DNA of 64,000 nucleotides, taken from contig JAEPNK010000001.1 of assembly GCA_017643495.1 (NCBI GenBank), positions 1 to 64,000 on the forward strand, read 5' to 3'. Source of the stretch: Rhizobiaceae bacterium. GTDB lineage: Bacteria > Pseudomonadota > Alphaproteobacteria > Rhizobiales > Rhizobiaceae. Both the position numbers and the translations under genes were made by a program. The notes beneath the pieces were generated by a model that was given only the letters and a program-made list of their open reading frames with translations, ran no database searches and was not told the DNA's origin. The first letter of the stretch is position 1. Each line of letters opens with the position of its first letter. Below are positions 1-9,776 of this stretch, piece by piece.

Positions 1-107
1 TGAAGACCACAGACAAAACAGACGGAAGGCCTTCAACAAGGACCCCGCATGTTTGCCCCCCAACACCGCCCGAAAGGGCCCGGTGAACAATCACGCATGC
101 CACGGCG
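1..107 (+). ncRNA. ssrS: Probable 6S RNA, 3' part (5' end outside window)
   Basis: No coding frame is convincing here. A hairpin built on CACCGCCC-GAAA-GGGCCCGGTG lies at about 65-85, followed by a GC-rich strand (GCATGCCACGGCG, about 95-107). This is the order seen in the 3' half of 6S RNA, where a hairpin precedes the 3' strand of the closing stem. The position just before the 5-formyl-THF cyclo-ligase gene matches the known 6S RNA neighbourhood in many proteobacteria. 6S RNA binds RNA polymerase holoenzyme and modulates transcription in stationary phase. The 5' strand that would pair with the closing stem is not in the window, so the fold cannot be closed and the call stays tentative. Confidence 0.42.
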
Positions 108-210
108 AAAGAAGGGTTGGCACACACGGACATGACAACCTGTCGGAAACAAACAAAAACTTGGCCGGGACTCACTTGAGCAGGCTTACGGATTGATGCA
201 GGATTTCAGC

Positions 211-867
211 ATGAATGAAGATGACTTCAGTGATGATTCCAGCCCGTGCTTTGCCCATCATCTGGTGGGTGGACACCCGGTTGATCCGCAAACCGCACTC
301 GATGTTTCCCGGTTCCGCAAGTCGGAACGCCAGCGCCTGTATGCAATGCGAAAAGACATGCCGCTCGATGCGCGGCATGCGGCTGCCGAAAAAATTTCGG
401 CGCAACTGGATCTTGAGATCAAGAATTTCTCCGGTGCGGCAATAGCAGTCTACTGGCCGATCCGCGGTGAACTGGATTTGCGCAACTGGATGAAAAAAGC
501 TGCTGGAAAAGGCGCCACAATCGCACTTCCTGTTGTCGTTGAAAAAGACAGCCCTGTTGCTTTTCACCAATGGGAACCGGAGTGCAGAATGGTACCGGGA
601 TACTGGAAAATTCCGGTACCTGCGGAAGAACGGCCCGTCACGCCCGATGTGGTGATCGTGCCGCTTCTTGGTGTTGACCGGGAACGCTACCGTCTTGGAA
701 ACGGCGGAGGCTATTATGACCGGACACTTGCCTCGCTGTCCCCAAGACCACTGACAATCGGTGTCGGACAGTCCTTTTCAAAAATGGCGACAATTTTCCC
801 AATGCCCTGGGACATCCCGATGGACCGGATCGTGCTTGGCAATGAAACGGAAAGTGAAATCTGTTGA
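211..867 (+). CDS. 5-formyltetrahydrofolate cyclo-ligase family protein
   Basis: The 218-residue product belongs to the family that converts 5-formyl-THF to 5,10-methenyl-THF using ATP, a cytosolic step of one-carbon metabolism. The basic stretch RFRKSERQRL near residues 35-44 fits the ATP-binding N-terminus, and the family signature GNGGGYYDR lies near 163-171. I place the start at the ATG at 211 because AGGA sits seven bases upstream. An ATG at 196 and a TTG at 193 are in frame but have poorer ribosome sites. The N-terminal 30 residues are an acidic extension absent from short family members. The probable 6S RNA upstream is its usual neighbour. Its 3' end is 10 bp from the convergent marC. 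Confidence 0.9.
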   Translation: MNEDDFSDDSSPCFAHHLVGGHPVDPQTALDVSRFRKSERQRLYAMRKDMPLDARHAAAEKISAQLDLEIKNFSGAAIAVYWPIRGELDLRNWMKKAAGKGATIALPVVVEKDSPVAFHQWEPECRMVPGYWKIPVPAEERPVTPDVVIVPLLGVDRERYRLGNGGGYYDRTLASLSPRPLTIGVGQSFSKMATIFPMPWDIPMDRIVLGNETESEIC

Positions 868-877
868 CCGGCAACCT

Positions 878-1540
878 TCAGGGTGTTGGCTTGATCGCTG
901 CAGCTTCCGGCGGTGGAACGATCTCCAGCACATTGAGCGCATCAAGCCCGCCGAGAATGGCATCCACGGCGATGGTCGCAAGAATGATGCCCATGACCCG
1001 GCTGATTACGCTTGCCCCCGTATTGCCGATGATGCGGTGAATGTAGCTTGCAAGCAGCAGCACCACGAGTGTTGTCACGAGAACGACGATCAGGAGGCCG
1101 GCTGTGATCGCCTGGTCCGTGATGGATTCCGTATGATTGTCGGTGAGGACAACAATGGCGAGCATGGCACCCGGCGAAGCAATCGATGGCATTGCAAGCG
1201 GGAAAACAGCACCGGCAAGATGGTCGCGACCGGCTTCCTCGATTTCCCTGGCCGGTTTCGATTCCCCGAAAATCATGGTCATCGCAAAAATGAACAGGAC
1301 CACTCCGCCAGCTATCTGGAACGAGCCGAGCCGAAGTCCCATGGTTTCGAGCATGAGCTGGCCGCCAACAAGGAAAACAAGCAGAACCAGTGCGGCAATG
1401 AAAACAGCCCGAATGGCAAACCGGCGATGCAGCCGGGCAGGTACACTCTGCACGGCATACAGGTAGACAGGGATACTGCCAATCGGATCAATCACCACCA
1501 GCAATGTAACCAGTTCACGGATCAGGTTTGGCCAGTCCAT
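878..1540 (-). CDS. MarC family (UPF0056) integral membrane protein
   Basis: This 220-residue protein has about six hydrophobic segments and the MarC features: an N-terminal helix with VVIDPIGSIPVYL, and a central segment ending in TMIFGES. MarC proteins sit in the inner membrane. Their function is unknown, and the old link to multiple antibiotic resistance in E. coli was not upheld. The start at 1540 is chosen because GGAG precedes it by about seven bases. A longer frame reaching 1645 has no ribosome site, and its extra N-terminus does not resemble the family. It runs divergently from pgk. Confidence 0.85.
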   Translation of the reverse strand: MDWPNLIRELVTLLVVIDPIGSIPVYLYAVQSVPARLHRRFAIRAVFIAALVLLVFLVGGQLMLETMGLRLGSFQIAGGVVLFIFAMTMIFGESKPAREIEEAGRDHLAGAVFPLAMPSIASPGAMLAIVVLTDNHTESITDQAITAGLLIVVLVTTLVVLLLASYIHRIIGNTGASVISRVMGIILATIAVDAILGGLDALNVLEIVPPPEAAAIKPTP

Positions 1541-1733
1541 CAATTCTCCAGTCTTTCGAGATGTGTTCATATGAGGATTAGCAGACTGGCAGGACTTGGC
1601 AAATCCAAACAGCACGAAAGGAAGAAGATTTGCCGGTTCCCGCAACAGGCAAGAGAGCGGATGGTTGAACTTGACGAAACGCCGGTGATCGCGGAAAAGG
1701 TGCCCAACCTATTTCCCGAACAGAGATGAAGAC

Positions 1734-2936
1734 ATGACTGCTTTCAAAACGCTCGACGACGTTGATGTTTCAGGCAAGCGGGTACTGGTCCGTGTGGACC
1801 TGAATGTACCCATGGCTGATGGCAAGGTGACGGATGCGACCCGTATCCTGAGAATCCTGCCCACGATCGGGGAAATCTCGGAAAAGGGCGGCAAGGTGAT
1901 CCTGCTTGCCCATTTCGGTCGCCCCAAGGGAAAACCGGTCGAAGACATGTCGCTGGCGCCGGTGGTCGAAACACTATCCGACATGACCGGAAAGCCGGTG
2001 GCTTTTGCCAGCGACTGCATTGGCGAGGCCGCCGCCTCTTGTATTTCGAAAATGCATGATGGTGACATCGCACTTCTGGAGAATACCCGCTTTCATCCCG
2101 GAGAAGAGAAGAACGACCCGGATTTCGCCAGGGCCCTTGCCCAGAATGGCGACCTGTTTGTGGCAGATGCGTTTTCGGCATCGCATCGCGCCCATGCCTC
2201 AACGGTCGGTCTTTCAGACCACATGGAAACGGTTTGCGGGCGTACCATGCAGGCCGAACTTGAAGCGCTCGAACAGGCACTCGGCAACCCGCGCAAGCCG
2301 GTGGGCGCCGTGGTCGGCGGAGCCAAGGTTTCCACCAAGCTCGACCTGCTTGACAATCTGGTGGAAAAGCTTGATGTCCTGATCATCGGTGGCGGCATGG
2401 CAAATACCTTTCTTGTCGCACAGGGGGCAAGTCTTGGCGCATCACTGGTCGAGAACGATTTGCTGGATACGGCCCGCTCAATCATGCAAAAGGCCGAAGC
2501 GCAGAACTGCCGCATCGTCCTGCCAACGGACGGCGCCGTTGCGACCGAATTCAGCGCAGGTGCCGAAAACCGCAATCTTGCGCTGGATGCACAAACACAA
2601 CTTGCGGACAATGAAATGGTTCTTGATGCCGGCACCAGCGCCACACAGGCAGTCGTGTCGGAGTTCTCAAACCTCAAAACGCTGGTCTGGAATGGCCCGC
2701 TCGGCGCATTTGAGATGGAGCCTTTCGACCGGGCAACGGTGCAGGCAGCGCAGGCAGCCGCCCGTCTCACCCGTGAGGGAGAACTGGTTTCGATTGCCGG
2801 AGGCGGCGACACCGTGGCGGCTCTCAATCATGCCGATGCCGCAAAGGATTTCACCTATGTGTCAACCGCTGGCGGTGCATTTCTTGAATGGATGGAAGGC
2901 AAGGAACTTCCGGGCGTTGCCATACTGAGAAGATGA
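1734..2936 (+). CDS. pgk: Phosphoglycerate kinase
   Basis: The 400-residue length is normal for the family. Phosphoglycerate kinase transfers a phosphate between 1,3-bisphosphoglycerate and ADP in glycolysis and the Calvin cycle. Diagnostic stretches are [12 protein letters not shown] at about 17-28 (substrate-binding N-domain), LAHFGRPKG near 60, [15 protein letters not shown] in the middle, and the C-terminal nucleotide loop [12 protein letters not shown]. The ATG at 1734 is preceded by a purine-rich GAGATGAAG. The expected gapA is not next to it in this window. The class I aldolase lies 1.6 kb downstream, with an opposite-strand P450 between the two. Confidence 0.97.
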   Translation: MTAFKTLDDVDVSGKRVLVRVDLNVPMADGKVTDATRILRILPTIGEISEKGGKVILLAHFGRPKGKPVEDMSLAPVVETLSDMTGKPVAFASDCIGEAAASCISKMHDGDIALLENTRFHPGEEKNDPDFARALAQNGDLFVADAFSASHRAHASTVGLSDHMETVCGRTMQAELEALEQALGNPRKPVGAVVGGAKVSTKLDLLDNLVEKLDVLIIGGGMANTFLVAQGASLGASLVENDLLDTARSIMQKAEAQNCRIVLPTDGAVATEFSAGAENRNLALDAQTQLADNEMVLDAGTSATQAVVSEFSNLKTLVWNGPLGAFEMEPFDRATVQAAQAAARLTREGELVSIAGGGDTVAALNHADAAKDFTYVSTAGGAFLEWMEGKELPGVAILRR

Positions 2937-3182
2937 TGTGACATCCGTCACAGTCTGAAACGCAGAAATGCTGCATTTTCTCTCTGCCTTGATGCAACCC
3001 TGTTGGTTGCCGCAGGAATGGAGTCCGAAAGTGCAGAAGCAGACATTGATGACACGCGTCAGCCGCAGCATGCAGCCGGTTCGCGACGGCCTGCCGGAAG
3101 AAGCCATCAGCGGAATTCACAAGGCAGGTCTGAACTGGCGGTTCCTGCGCCAGGCAGTTGCATTCCTGACAGGGAAATTTCT

Positions 3183-4400
3183 CTAACGGGCATCGTGAAG
3201 CCCCGCCAATGGAAGAACCTTCAATGACCGGATACCAAAACGCTCGTGCCAGCTGAGTTCATCCACCGGTACGGCAAGTCGGATATCCGTAAAGCGTGTA
3301 AACAGTGCCCTTATAGCCGCCTTGGCTTCAACCCGTGCCAACTGGTGACCGAGACAAAAATGGATACCGGTACCGAATTCAACATGCCGGTTGGGCTTGC
3401 GGGTAATGTCAAACACTTCCGGGCTTTCAAAAACGGCGGGGTCATGATTGGCCGCCACGAGCAGGGGCATGACGATGTCCCCGGCTTTCAACACAGTGCC
3501 TTCAATCTCCGTATCGGAACGGACATAACGGGGCTTTGTTGATTGAACGGGGGAGACGAAGCGCAGTGTTTCCTCGACGGCACCATCAAGAAGGGACCAA
3601 TCGTCTCTCAGCATTTCAAGCTGTTCACGATGCTGTAGCAAGGCCAGCACACTGCCGGAAATGAGATGTGTTGTGGTCTCGTGTCCGGCCATCAACAGAA
3701 GGAAAACCATGGCTGACAACTCATCATCACCCAATTCCGCCCCGTCTTCACCCAGTTCGACAAGACTGCCGAGCAGGCCAGCCCGGTCCCCTTCTCGCAC
3801 TTTGCCAATCCGGTCATCAATGTAACGGGTCAGCGGCCCCAGTCTCCACATTGCAACGAGAACCGAAAAAATGCTGTTCACACCGGTCAGCGCGGCAGCC
3901 CATTGCATGAATTTTTCCTGGTCTTCACCGGGAAGGCCAAGAAGTTCGCAGATGACCGAGAGAGGCAGGGGACGGGCCAAGTTTTGAATCAGGTCGGCCC
4001 CGTCCCCAAGCCTGACCAGTTGCTCGGCATAACCCTCTGCCAGGAGTTCCGCCCGCTCTTCAAGTTGAACGATCTCGCGTCGACGAAAAGCTTCGTCCAC
4101 CATGGAGCGCAGGCGCTTGTGGTCAGGTTCATCACTGCTCAGCATGTTGACAGACAGCCGTCGTATGAAAGAAGGCATCCACCACTGCATGCCGATCACC
4201 TTGCCATTGGCGCGCCGGACAGTGAAGGTTTTGTCATCTTTGAGAATTCGTATTGCTGCAGCTTGTGTCGTTGTCAGCCAGACTTTGCCAATCAGTGGAA
4301 TTGAGGATCTTGCAAACGAACCCTCTTCCCGCAATGCCGCAAGGGTCGGGGTAGGATCACGCATGAAATCCTGGTCTTGAAGTGCACCGAGTTTGATCAT
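3183..4400 (-). CDS. Cytochrome P450
   Basis: The 405-residue soluble protein has all P450 hallmarks: the I-helix oxygen-activation motif AGHETT at 238-243, the K-helix ExxR at 277-280 (EETLR), and the heme-thiolate loop [14 protein letters not shown] with Cys349 as the predicted iron ligand. It resembles bacterial class I P450s that need a separate ferredoxin and reductase, but neither is nearby. The substrate cannot be read from sequence. The start at 4400 (MIKLGALQ) has AAGGTG upstream, while an ATG at 4430 and a longer frame to 4478 lack a ribosome site. It sits on the opposite strand between pgk and the aldolase gene. Confidence 0.92.
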   Translation of the reverse strand: MIKLGALQDQDFMRDPTPTLAALREEGSFARSSIPLIGKVWLTTTQAAAIRILKDDKTFTVRRANGKVIGMQWWMPSFIRRLSVNMLSSDEPDHKRLRSMVDEAFRRREIVQLEERAELLAEGYAEQLVRLGDGADLIQNLARPLPLSVICELLGLPGEDQEKFMQWAAALTGVNSIFSVLVAMWRLGPLTRYIDDRIGKVREGDRAGLLGSLVELGEDGAELGDDELSAMVFLLLMAGHETTTHLISGSVLALLQHREQLEMLRDDWSLLDGAVEETLRFVSPVQSTKPRYVRSDTEIEGTVLKAGDIVMPLLVAANHDPAVFESPEVFDITRKPNRHVEFGTGIHFCLGHQLARVEAKAAIRALFTRFTDIRLAVPVDELSWHERFGIRSLKVLPLAGLHDAR

Positions 4401-4543
4401 TGCAGTTTCACCTTGCTGTTCATTCATCATAACATGACAAAGTTGGGCAAGAGCATGGTTTTGACGCAAATTTAGCACGCAAATGATTGAAAAAAGCCGG
4501 CCATCTGGTAAGACGCTGCCAACATCAATCCAGGAGAATTACG

Positions 4544-5566
4544 ATGAGCGAACGCCTTGAGGACATTGCCGTCGCCATGGTTGCAGAGGGTCAGGGCATT
4601 CTGGCCGCCGACGAAAGCACAGGCACTATCAAGAAACGTTTTGATTCAATCAGTGTCGAGTCCACAGAAGACAAGCGGCGGGACTATCGGGAAATGCTGT
4701 TTCGTGCAGATCAGGCAATGAAGGACTGCATTTCCGGTGTCATCCTTTTTGAGGAAACGCTTGGCCAGAAGGCTGCTGACGGAACGCCACTGGTCGATCT
4801 GATCAAGGCAGCCGGTGCTGTGCCTGGCATCAAGGTCGACAAGGGCGCACAGGCGCTTTCCGGAACGTCCATCGAAAAGGTGACTGAAGGACTGGACGGT
4901 CTTCGCTCCCGCCTCGCCGGTTATTATGAACAGGGTGCGAGGTTTGCCAAATGGCGTGCCGTGATCACCATCACCGATGACACGCCAAGCTGGAACTGCA
5001 TCAAGGCAAATGCTCATGCACTCGCCCGTTATGCTGCCCTCTGCCAGGAAGCCGGCATTGTACCGATCGTCGAGCCGGAAGTGCTTATGGATGGAGAACA
5101 TTCCGCCCATACAATCGACCGGTGCTACGAGGTTACCGAATGGGCACTCAAGACACAGTTTGCCGAACTGTATGACGCAGGTGTAAATCTCGAAGGAATG
5201 GTATTGAAGCCGAATATGATTGTTCCGGGCCAGAACTGTTCGAGCCAGGCCAGTGTCGACGAGGTGGCAGAGAAAACCGTTCAATGCCTCAAGGCCTGCG
5301 TTCCGTCACTCGTACCAGGTATCGCCTTCCTGTCTGGCGGACAGTCAGACATTGACGCAACGGCACACCTGAATGCCATGAACGCAAGTTATGACCTGCC
5401 ATGGAAACTGACATTCTCTTATGGGCGCGCATTGCAGGCAGCGGCACTTTCTGCATGGCAAGGCAAACAGGAAAATGTCGAAGCGGCACAGGCAGCCTTT
5501 GCACACCGGGCCAAGATGAACGGCCTTGCTGCAACGGGCAAATGGTCGAAAGACATGGAAAGCTGA
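4544..5566 (+). CDS. Class I fructose-bisphosphate aldolase
   Basis: The 340-residue cytosolic enzyme cleaves fructose 1,6-bisphosphate to two triose phosphates. It is of the class I (Schiff-base) type found in many rhizobia and eukaryotes. It carries the N-terminal signature GILAADESTGTIKKRF (18-33), the KWR motif with Lys136, the acidic pair in PIVEPEV (174-180), and the Schiff-base Lys222 in GMVLKPNM. The ATG at 4544 has a perfect AGGAGA ribosome site, so a longer frame from 4487 is rejected. A strong intrinsic terminator follows at 5593. With pgk upstream it forms part of a lower-glycolysis neighbourhood. Confidence 0.96.
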   Translation: MSERLEDIAVAMVAEGQGILAADESTGTIKKRFDSISVESTEDKRRDYREMLFRADQAMKDCISGVILFEETLGQKAADGTPLVDLIKAAGAVPGIKVDKGAQALSGTSIEKVTEGLDGLRSRLAGYYEQGARFAKWRAVITITDDTPSWNCIKANAHALARYAALCQEAGIVPIVEPEVLMDGEHSAHTIDRCYEVTEWALKTQFAELYDAGVNLEGMVLKPNMIVPGQNCSSQASVDEVAEKTVQCLKACVPSLVPGIAFLSGGQSDIDATAHLNAMNASYDLPWKLTFSYGRALQAAALSAWQGKQENVEAAQAAFAHRAKMNGLAATGKWSKDMES

Positions 5567-5592
5567 GTTCCTGTTTTCATGTGATTTCAAAG

Positions 5593-5618
5593 AGCCCGGA
5601 TTTCTTCCGGGCTTTTTT
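5593..5618 (+). terminator. Intrinsic terminator after the aldolase gene
   Basis: An 8-bp perfect stem (AGCCCGGA with TCCGGGCT) and a 5-base loop are followed by TTTTT. It lies 27 bp after the aldolase stop codon. Confidence 0.88.
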
Positions 5619-5655
5619 GTGGGAACATACTCCGCCAAGTTAGTCAGGAAACCCT

Positions 5656-6846
5656 TTGAAACAGATCACTTATGATACGATAGTCCTTGGAGCCGGCGGC
5701 GCCGGAATGATGTGCGCTGCAACAGCTGGTCAGCACGGACGAAAGGTCCTGCTTCTCGACCATGCCGAAAAGCCCGGCAAGAAAATCCTGATATCAGGTG
5801 GCGGGCGTTGCAATTTCACCAATATTGAAAGTTCCGCGAAAAACTACTTGAGCCAGAACCCGCATTTTGCCAAGTCGGCCTTGTCCCGCTATACACCGCA
5901 GGATTTCATTTCCCTTGTCGAGCGCCATGGCATCAGCTGGCACGAAAAGACACTCGGCCAGTTGTTCTGCGACAAGAGCGCAACCCAGATCGTGGACATG
6001 CTGCTGGCAGAATGTGAAACCGGTGGTGTTACCATCAAATGTGATGAGCAAATTGCCGAAGTGGGCAAAACCCCCGACGGTTTCACCGTCAGTACACAAA
6101 ATGGCAGATACAATGCCGCATCGCTCGTCATAGCCACTGGAGGGCCGTCAATCCCGAAAATGGGGGCTACCGGCTTTGCCTATGATCTTGCCAGACAGTT
6201 TGGCCTCAAAGTGGTAGAGCCAAAGCCCGCGCTGGTTCCCTTCACGCTTGGACCCGATGAGGCGGTTTTCAAGTCCCTTTCAGGCGTTTCAACCAACATC
6301 ATCGCCCGGCACGGCAAGACCGAATTCCGTGAAGCCGGCCTGTTTACCCACAAGGGATTGTCCGGACCGGCAATCCTTCAGATTTCCTCTTACTGGAAAC
6401 ACGGGGACCCGGTTTCGATCAACTTTCTTCCAGACACCCGCGACGGGTGGCTTTGCAGTCTGAAGCGCGCCAAACCGGCAACAAGGCTGAAATCGGCAAT
6501 CGCCACAATCTTGCCGGAGCGCTTGGCAGATGCACTTTGTGAACGTCTGGAAAGTCAGGTCAAGCCATCCGGTGCGATTGGAACCCTGACGGACAAAAGT
6601 CTCGCTGCCATCGAGGAGGAATTCGCAAACTGGCAATTCTATCCAAACGGAACAGAAGGCTTCGCCAAAGCTGAAGTCACGATTGGCGGCATTTCAACGC
6701 AGGAGCTTTCTTCCAAAACAATGGAAGCAAGGAAAGTGCCCGGCTTGTATTGCATCGGCGAGGCAGTCGATGTCACCGGCTGGCTCGGCGGGTACAATTT
6801 TCAATGGGCCTGGGCAAGTGGCTTTGTCGCCGGTCAGTCATTGTGA
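5656..6846 (+). CDS. YhiN/HI0933-family FAD-dependent oxidoreductase
   Basis: The 396-residue flavoprotein has an N-terminal dinucleotide fold (VLGAGGAGMMCA, about 10-21) and the family signature GKKILISGGGRCNFTN near 42-57. Its C-terminal end carries GEAVDVTGWLGGYNFQWAWASG, typical of the HI0933-like (BaiN/YhiN) group. The biochemical role of most members is undefined, and some reduce enone or bile-acid intermediates. The predicted start is a TTG at 5656, with AGGAA about six bases upstream. No ATG exists before the FAD-binding strand, so the TTG is very likely real. It follows the aldolase terminator and so probably has its own promoter. Confidence 0.88.
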   Translation: MKQITYDTIVLGAGGAGMMCAATAGQHGRKVLLLDHAEKPGKKILISGGGRCNFTNIESSAKNYLSQNPHFAKSALSRYTPQDFISLVERHGISWHEKTLGQLFCDKSATQIVDMLLAECETGGVTIKCDEQIAEVGKTPDGFTVSTQNGRYNAASLVIATGGPSIPKMGATGFAYDLARQFGLKVVEPKPALVPFTLGPDEAVFKSLSGVSTNIIARHGKTEFREAGLFTHKGLSGPAILQISSYWKHGDPVSINFLPDTRDGWLCSLKRAKPATRLKSAIATILPERLADALCERLESQVKPSGAIGTLTDKSLAAIEEEFANWQFYPNGTEGFAKAEVTIGGISTQELSSKTMEARKVPGLYCIGEAVDVTGWLGGYNFQWAWASGFVAGQSL

Positions 6847-6921
6847 CAAAAAATCCCACTCGACAAACTCAATACATCACGGTTTGATTGACCTTTACGT
6901 CAAGGATATTTCAAACCGGAC

Positions 6922-7665
6922 ATGGTTACAAATCTAGAAAAAGCATTCTCCTGGTTGGCTTTCCCGGTCTATGCAGTACAAGGCTTGCGGGTGCGTTCAC
7001 GCATTCAAAGAATGCTGCCGCCTGCCGCGTCCGCTGTTGCGGAGATTGAAGGTAATGGCCAACCGATACGTACCCTGATGATCGGGGACAGCTCCGCTGC
7101 CGGTGTTGGCGTTACCGAATTTCACCAAAGCGTTGCAGGAGGGTTTCCGACCCTTTTGGCAGAGCTGACCGGAAGGCCGGTTTATGCTCGCACATGCGGC
7201 AACAATTCCGCGACAACGGGGCAGATACGGGATTTTGTCCTGCCCCATATAGAACCACTGGATTATGATTATGTGGTCCTCAGCATTGGCACCAATGATG
7301 CCAAGAACTTTCATTCCGGCAAACGGTTTTGCAAGGAGTTCGGCACGCTGATCTACGCTTTGAGAACACGCTTCCCCAATGCCCGGATTATCTGGTCCGG
7401 CATCATTGATATCGGTGACATTCCTGCCCTGCCCTTTCCCCTGAACCGCATCCTGAGTATTCGCTCCCGGATCCTGATGCAGGCAGGGAAAACACTGTGT
7501 GAGGAACGCGGGGCGTTGGCACCGCCCTCAGGCTGGCAACCCCTGCCCGAAAACTTTGCGGAAGATGGGTTCCACTGTTCTGCAAAAGGTTATGGTATGT
7601 GGGCAAAGGAGCTTGCAGGTTTTATTGCGAAAATGGAAATAAGCGAAGCCACGCCAAAGGGATAA
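6922..7665 (+). CDS. SGNH/GDSL-type hydrolase
   Basis: This 247-residue protein has the four SGNH blocks: GDSSAAG with nucleophile Ser57, Gly/Asn around GNNSA (93-97), GTND with Asn125, and DGFH with Asp215 and His218 as the other triad residues. These are esterase or lipase-like enzymes that deacylate small esters, lipids or sugars. The N-terminus is mildly hydrophobic (about 10-22) and could anchor the protein to the membrane, but no clear signal-peptidase site is seen. It starts 75 bp after the YhiN-like gene and ends 89 bp before the propionyl-CoA synthetase gene. The substrate is unknown. Confidence 0.85.
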   Translation: MVTNLEKAFSWLAFPVYAVQGLRVRSRIQRMLPPAASAVAEIEGNGQPIRTLMIGDSSAAGVGVTEFHQSVAGGFPTLLAELTGRPVYARTCGNNSATTGQIRDFVLPHIEPLDYDYVVLSIGTNDAKNFHSGKRFCKEFGTLIYALRTRFPNARIIWSGIIDIGDIPALPFPLNRILSIRSRILMQAGKTLCEERGALAPPSGWQPLPENFAEDGFHCSAKGYGMWAKELAGFIAKMEISEATPKG

Positions 7666-7754
7666 TGGACAACCCAATCCAATTTTGCTTATGTCCGGCA
7701 AGACGCAGGACCGGGTAATTGCAACATCTGCCTGCTTGTCCACGGGAGGAGACA

Positions 7755-9650
7755 ATGAGCTCGAAATATCACGAGATTTATGCTGCCTGGGAAAAGGATC
7801 CGGAAGCATTCTGGGCCAGCGCAGCGCAAGAAATCGACTGGTTCAAACCGGCAGAGAAAATATTCGATCCGGAAGCCGGAAGCTATGGACGCTGGTTTGC
7901 CGGTGCGACATGCAATACCTGTTACAATTGCGTGGATCGCCATGTCGAGACAGGTCGCGCGGAACAAGCTGCCATCATTTATGACAGCCCTGTGACCGGC
8001 TCCCGGAAAAGCATCAGTTATCGCGAATTGCTTCAGGAGACCCAGGCCCTTGCCGCCATTCTCAAGGACAAGGGTGTGAAACGTGGTGATCGTGTCATCA
8101 TTTACATGCCGATGATCCCCGAAGCTGCCGTTGCCATGCTTGCCTGCGCCCGCATCGGCGCAATACATTCCGTTGTGTTTGGCGGGTTTGCCGCATCAGA
8201 ACTTGCTACCCGAATTGATGATGCCACACCCAATTTCATTATCTCCGCATCCTGTGGCATCGAGCCAAGCCGTATCGTTGCCTACAAGCCCCTGCTGGAT
8301 GAAGCAATTGATCTGGCAAGTCACAAGGTGACAGGCACACTTGTCCTGCAACGCGAACAACTGGCGTGTGATCTGGTTGAAGGTCGTGACCACGACTTTG
8401 CAACACTCATGGCCGAAGCAAGAGAGGCTGCTGAAGATGTTCCGTGCGAACCCGTGGCAGCCACCGACCCTCTGTATGTGCTTTATACCTCCGGCACTAC
8501 AGGTCAGCCCAAGGGCGTGGTTCGCGACAATGGCGGCCACATGGTTGCACTCAAATGGTCAATGAAGGCGATTTATGATGTCAATCCGGGAGAGGTTTAC
8601 TGGGCGGCTTCTGATGTCGGCTGGGTCGTTGGACACTCCTACATTGTCTATGGTCCACTGCTTCATGGTTGCACGACGGTTTTGTTCGAGGGGAAACCCG
8701 TTGGCACACCTGATCCCGGCACGTTTTGGCGCATCATATCGGAACACAAGGTTGAAACCCTTTTCACGGCTCCAACGGCATTTCGTGCCATCAAGGGGCA
8801 AGATCCCGACGGAGAATATGTAAAGAAGTATGACCTCAGCCATTTCCGCCACCTCTTCCTTGCTGGTGAGCGCGCCGACCCGGTGACCATTCACTGGGCC
8901 GAAGACAAGCTTGGCGTTCCGGTGATTGACCACTGGTGGCAAACGGAAACGGGCTGGACAATTGCCGGAAACCCTGTCGGGCTTGGGATCATGCCGGTCA
9001 AGTACGGATCCCCGACCGTACCCATGCCAGGCTATGCCATGGACATACTCGACGATGAAGGCAACCCGGTCGCCCGCAGCGAACTCGGCAACATTGTTGT
9101 ACGCCTGCCATTGCCGCCCGGCTCCTTTCCCACCCTGTGGAACGCCGAAGAGCGGTTCAGGGACGCCTATCTTTCGGAGTTTCCCGGCTATTACAAGACG
9201 GCGGATGCAGGCTACATGGATGAGGATGGTTATCTTTTCATCATGGCCCGTACCGATGACATCATCAACGTTGCAGGACACCGCCTTTCAACCGGAGGCA
9301 TGGAGGAAGTCCTGGCCGAACACCGCGACGTGGCAGAATGTGCCGTGATCGGCATTGCCGATGAAATGAAAGGCCAGGTGCCATGCGGATTTCTCGTCCT
9401 CAATGCTGGCGTGAACCGCAACCCGGACGAGATTTGCAGCGAGGCGGTTGCACTGGTGCGTGAGAAGATCGGGCCTGTCGCCGCTTTCAAGAAGGCACTC
9501 GTTGTGAAGCGCCTGCCAAAAACCCGTTCCGGCAAGATATTGCGTGCCACCATGCAGAAAATTGCCGACGGGCAGGAATGGAAAATGCCGGCAACAATCG
9601 ATGATCCGGCGATCCTTGATGAAATTGACGCGGCCCTTTCCGGCAATTGA
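7755..9650 (+). CDS. prpE: Propionyl-CoA synthetase (acetyl-CoA synthetase-like)
   Basis: The 631-residue AMP-forming acyl-CoA synthetase activates propionate (or a related short-chain acid) to its CoA thioester. It shows the P-loop-like adenylation motif YTSGTTGQPKGV (244-255), which runs into VRDNGGH as in PrpE proteins. It also has the aromatic motif WWQTETGW and the C-terminal catalytic Lys594 in TRSGKIL, the residue normally controlled by acetylation. The start at 7755 has GGAGGAG directly upstream. No 2-methylcitrate cycle genes are nearby, so the product may feed methylmalonyl-CoA or polyhydroxyalkanoate metabolism. PrpE is preferred over acetyl-CoA synthetase on these motifs, but acetate use cannot be excluded. 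Confidence 0.87.
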   Translation: MSSKYHEIYAAWEKDPEAFWASAAQEIDWFKPAEKIFDPEAGSYGRWFAGATCNTCYNCVDRHVETGRAEQAAIIYDSPVTGSRKSISYRELLQETQALAAILKDKGVKRGDRVIIYMPMIPEAAVAMLACARIGAIHSVVFGGFAASELATRIDDATPNFIISASCGIEPSRIVAYKPLLDEAIDLASHKVTGTLVLQREQLACDLVEGRDHDFATLMAEAREAAEDVPCEPVAATDPLYVLYTSGTTGQPKGVVRDNGGHMVALKWSMKAIYDVNPGEVYWAASDVGWVVGHSYIVYGPLLHGCTTVLFEGKPVGTPDPGTFWRIISEHKVETLFTAPTAFRAIKGQDPDGEYVKKYDLSHFRHLFLAGERADPVTIHWAEDKLGVPVIDHWWQTETGWTIAGNPVGLGIMPVKYGSPTVPMPGYAMDILDDEGNPVARSELGNIVVRLPLPPGSFPTLWNAEERFRDAYLSEFPGYYKTADAGYMDEDGYLFIMARTDDIINVAGHRLSTGGMEEVLAEHRDVAECAVIGIADEMKGQVPCGFLVLNAGVNRNPDEICSEAVALVREKIGPVAAFKKALVVKRLPKTRSGKILRATMQKIADGQEWKMPATIDDPAILDEIDAALSGN

Positions 9651-9776
9651 ACAATCCGGCGAAAGCTTGCCTGTTACTCTTTTGTTGCCTTGTACCGGCG
9701 GATGCACCATCTTGCGGAAACATGCCAGAGATGATTTCTGCAAATACAATGCACAATTGAAGGACGGGGCCGGCAC

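Noticed and set aside
761-1729. 322-codon open frame opposite marC
   Set aside because: It is antisense to marC, has no family resemblance, and its length comes from codon bias of the real gene.
2936-2951. TGTGAC-ATCC-GTCACA hairpin after pgk
   Set aside because: A short stem without a T-run; not a convincing terminator.
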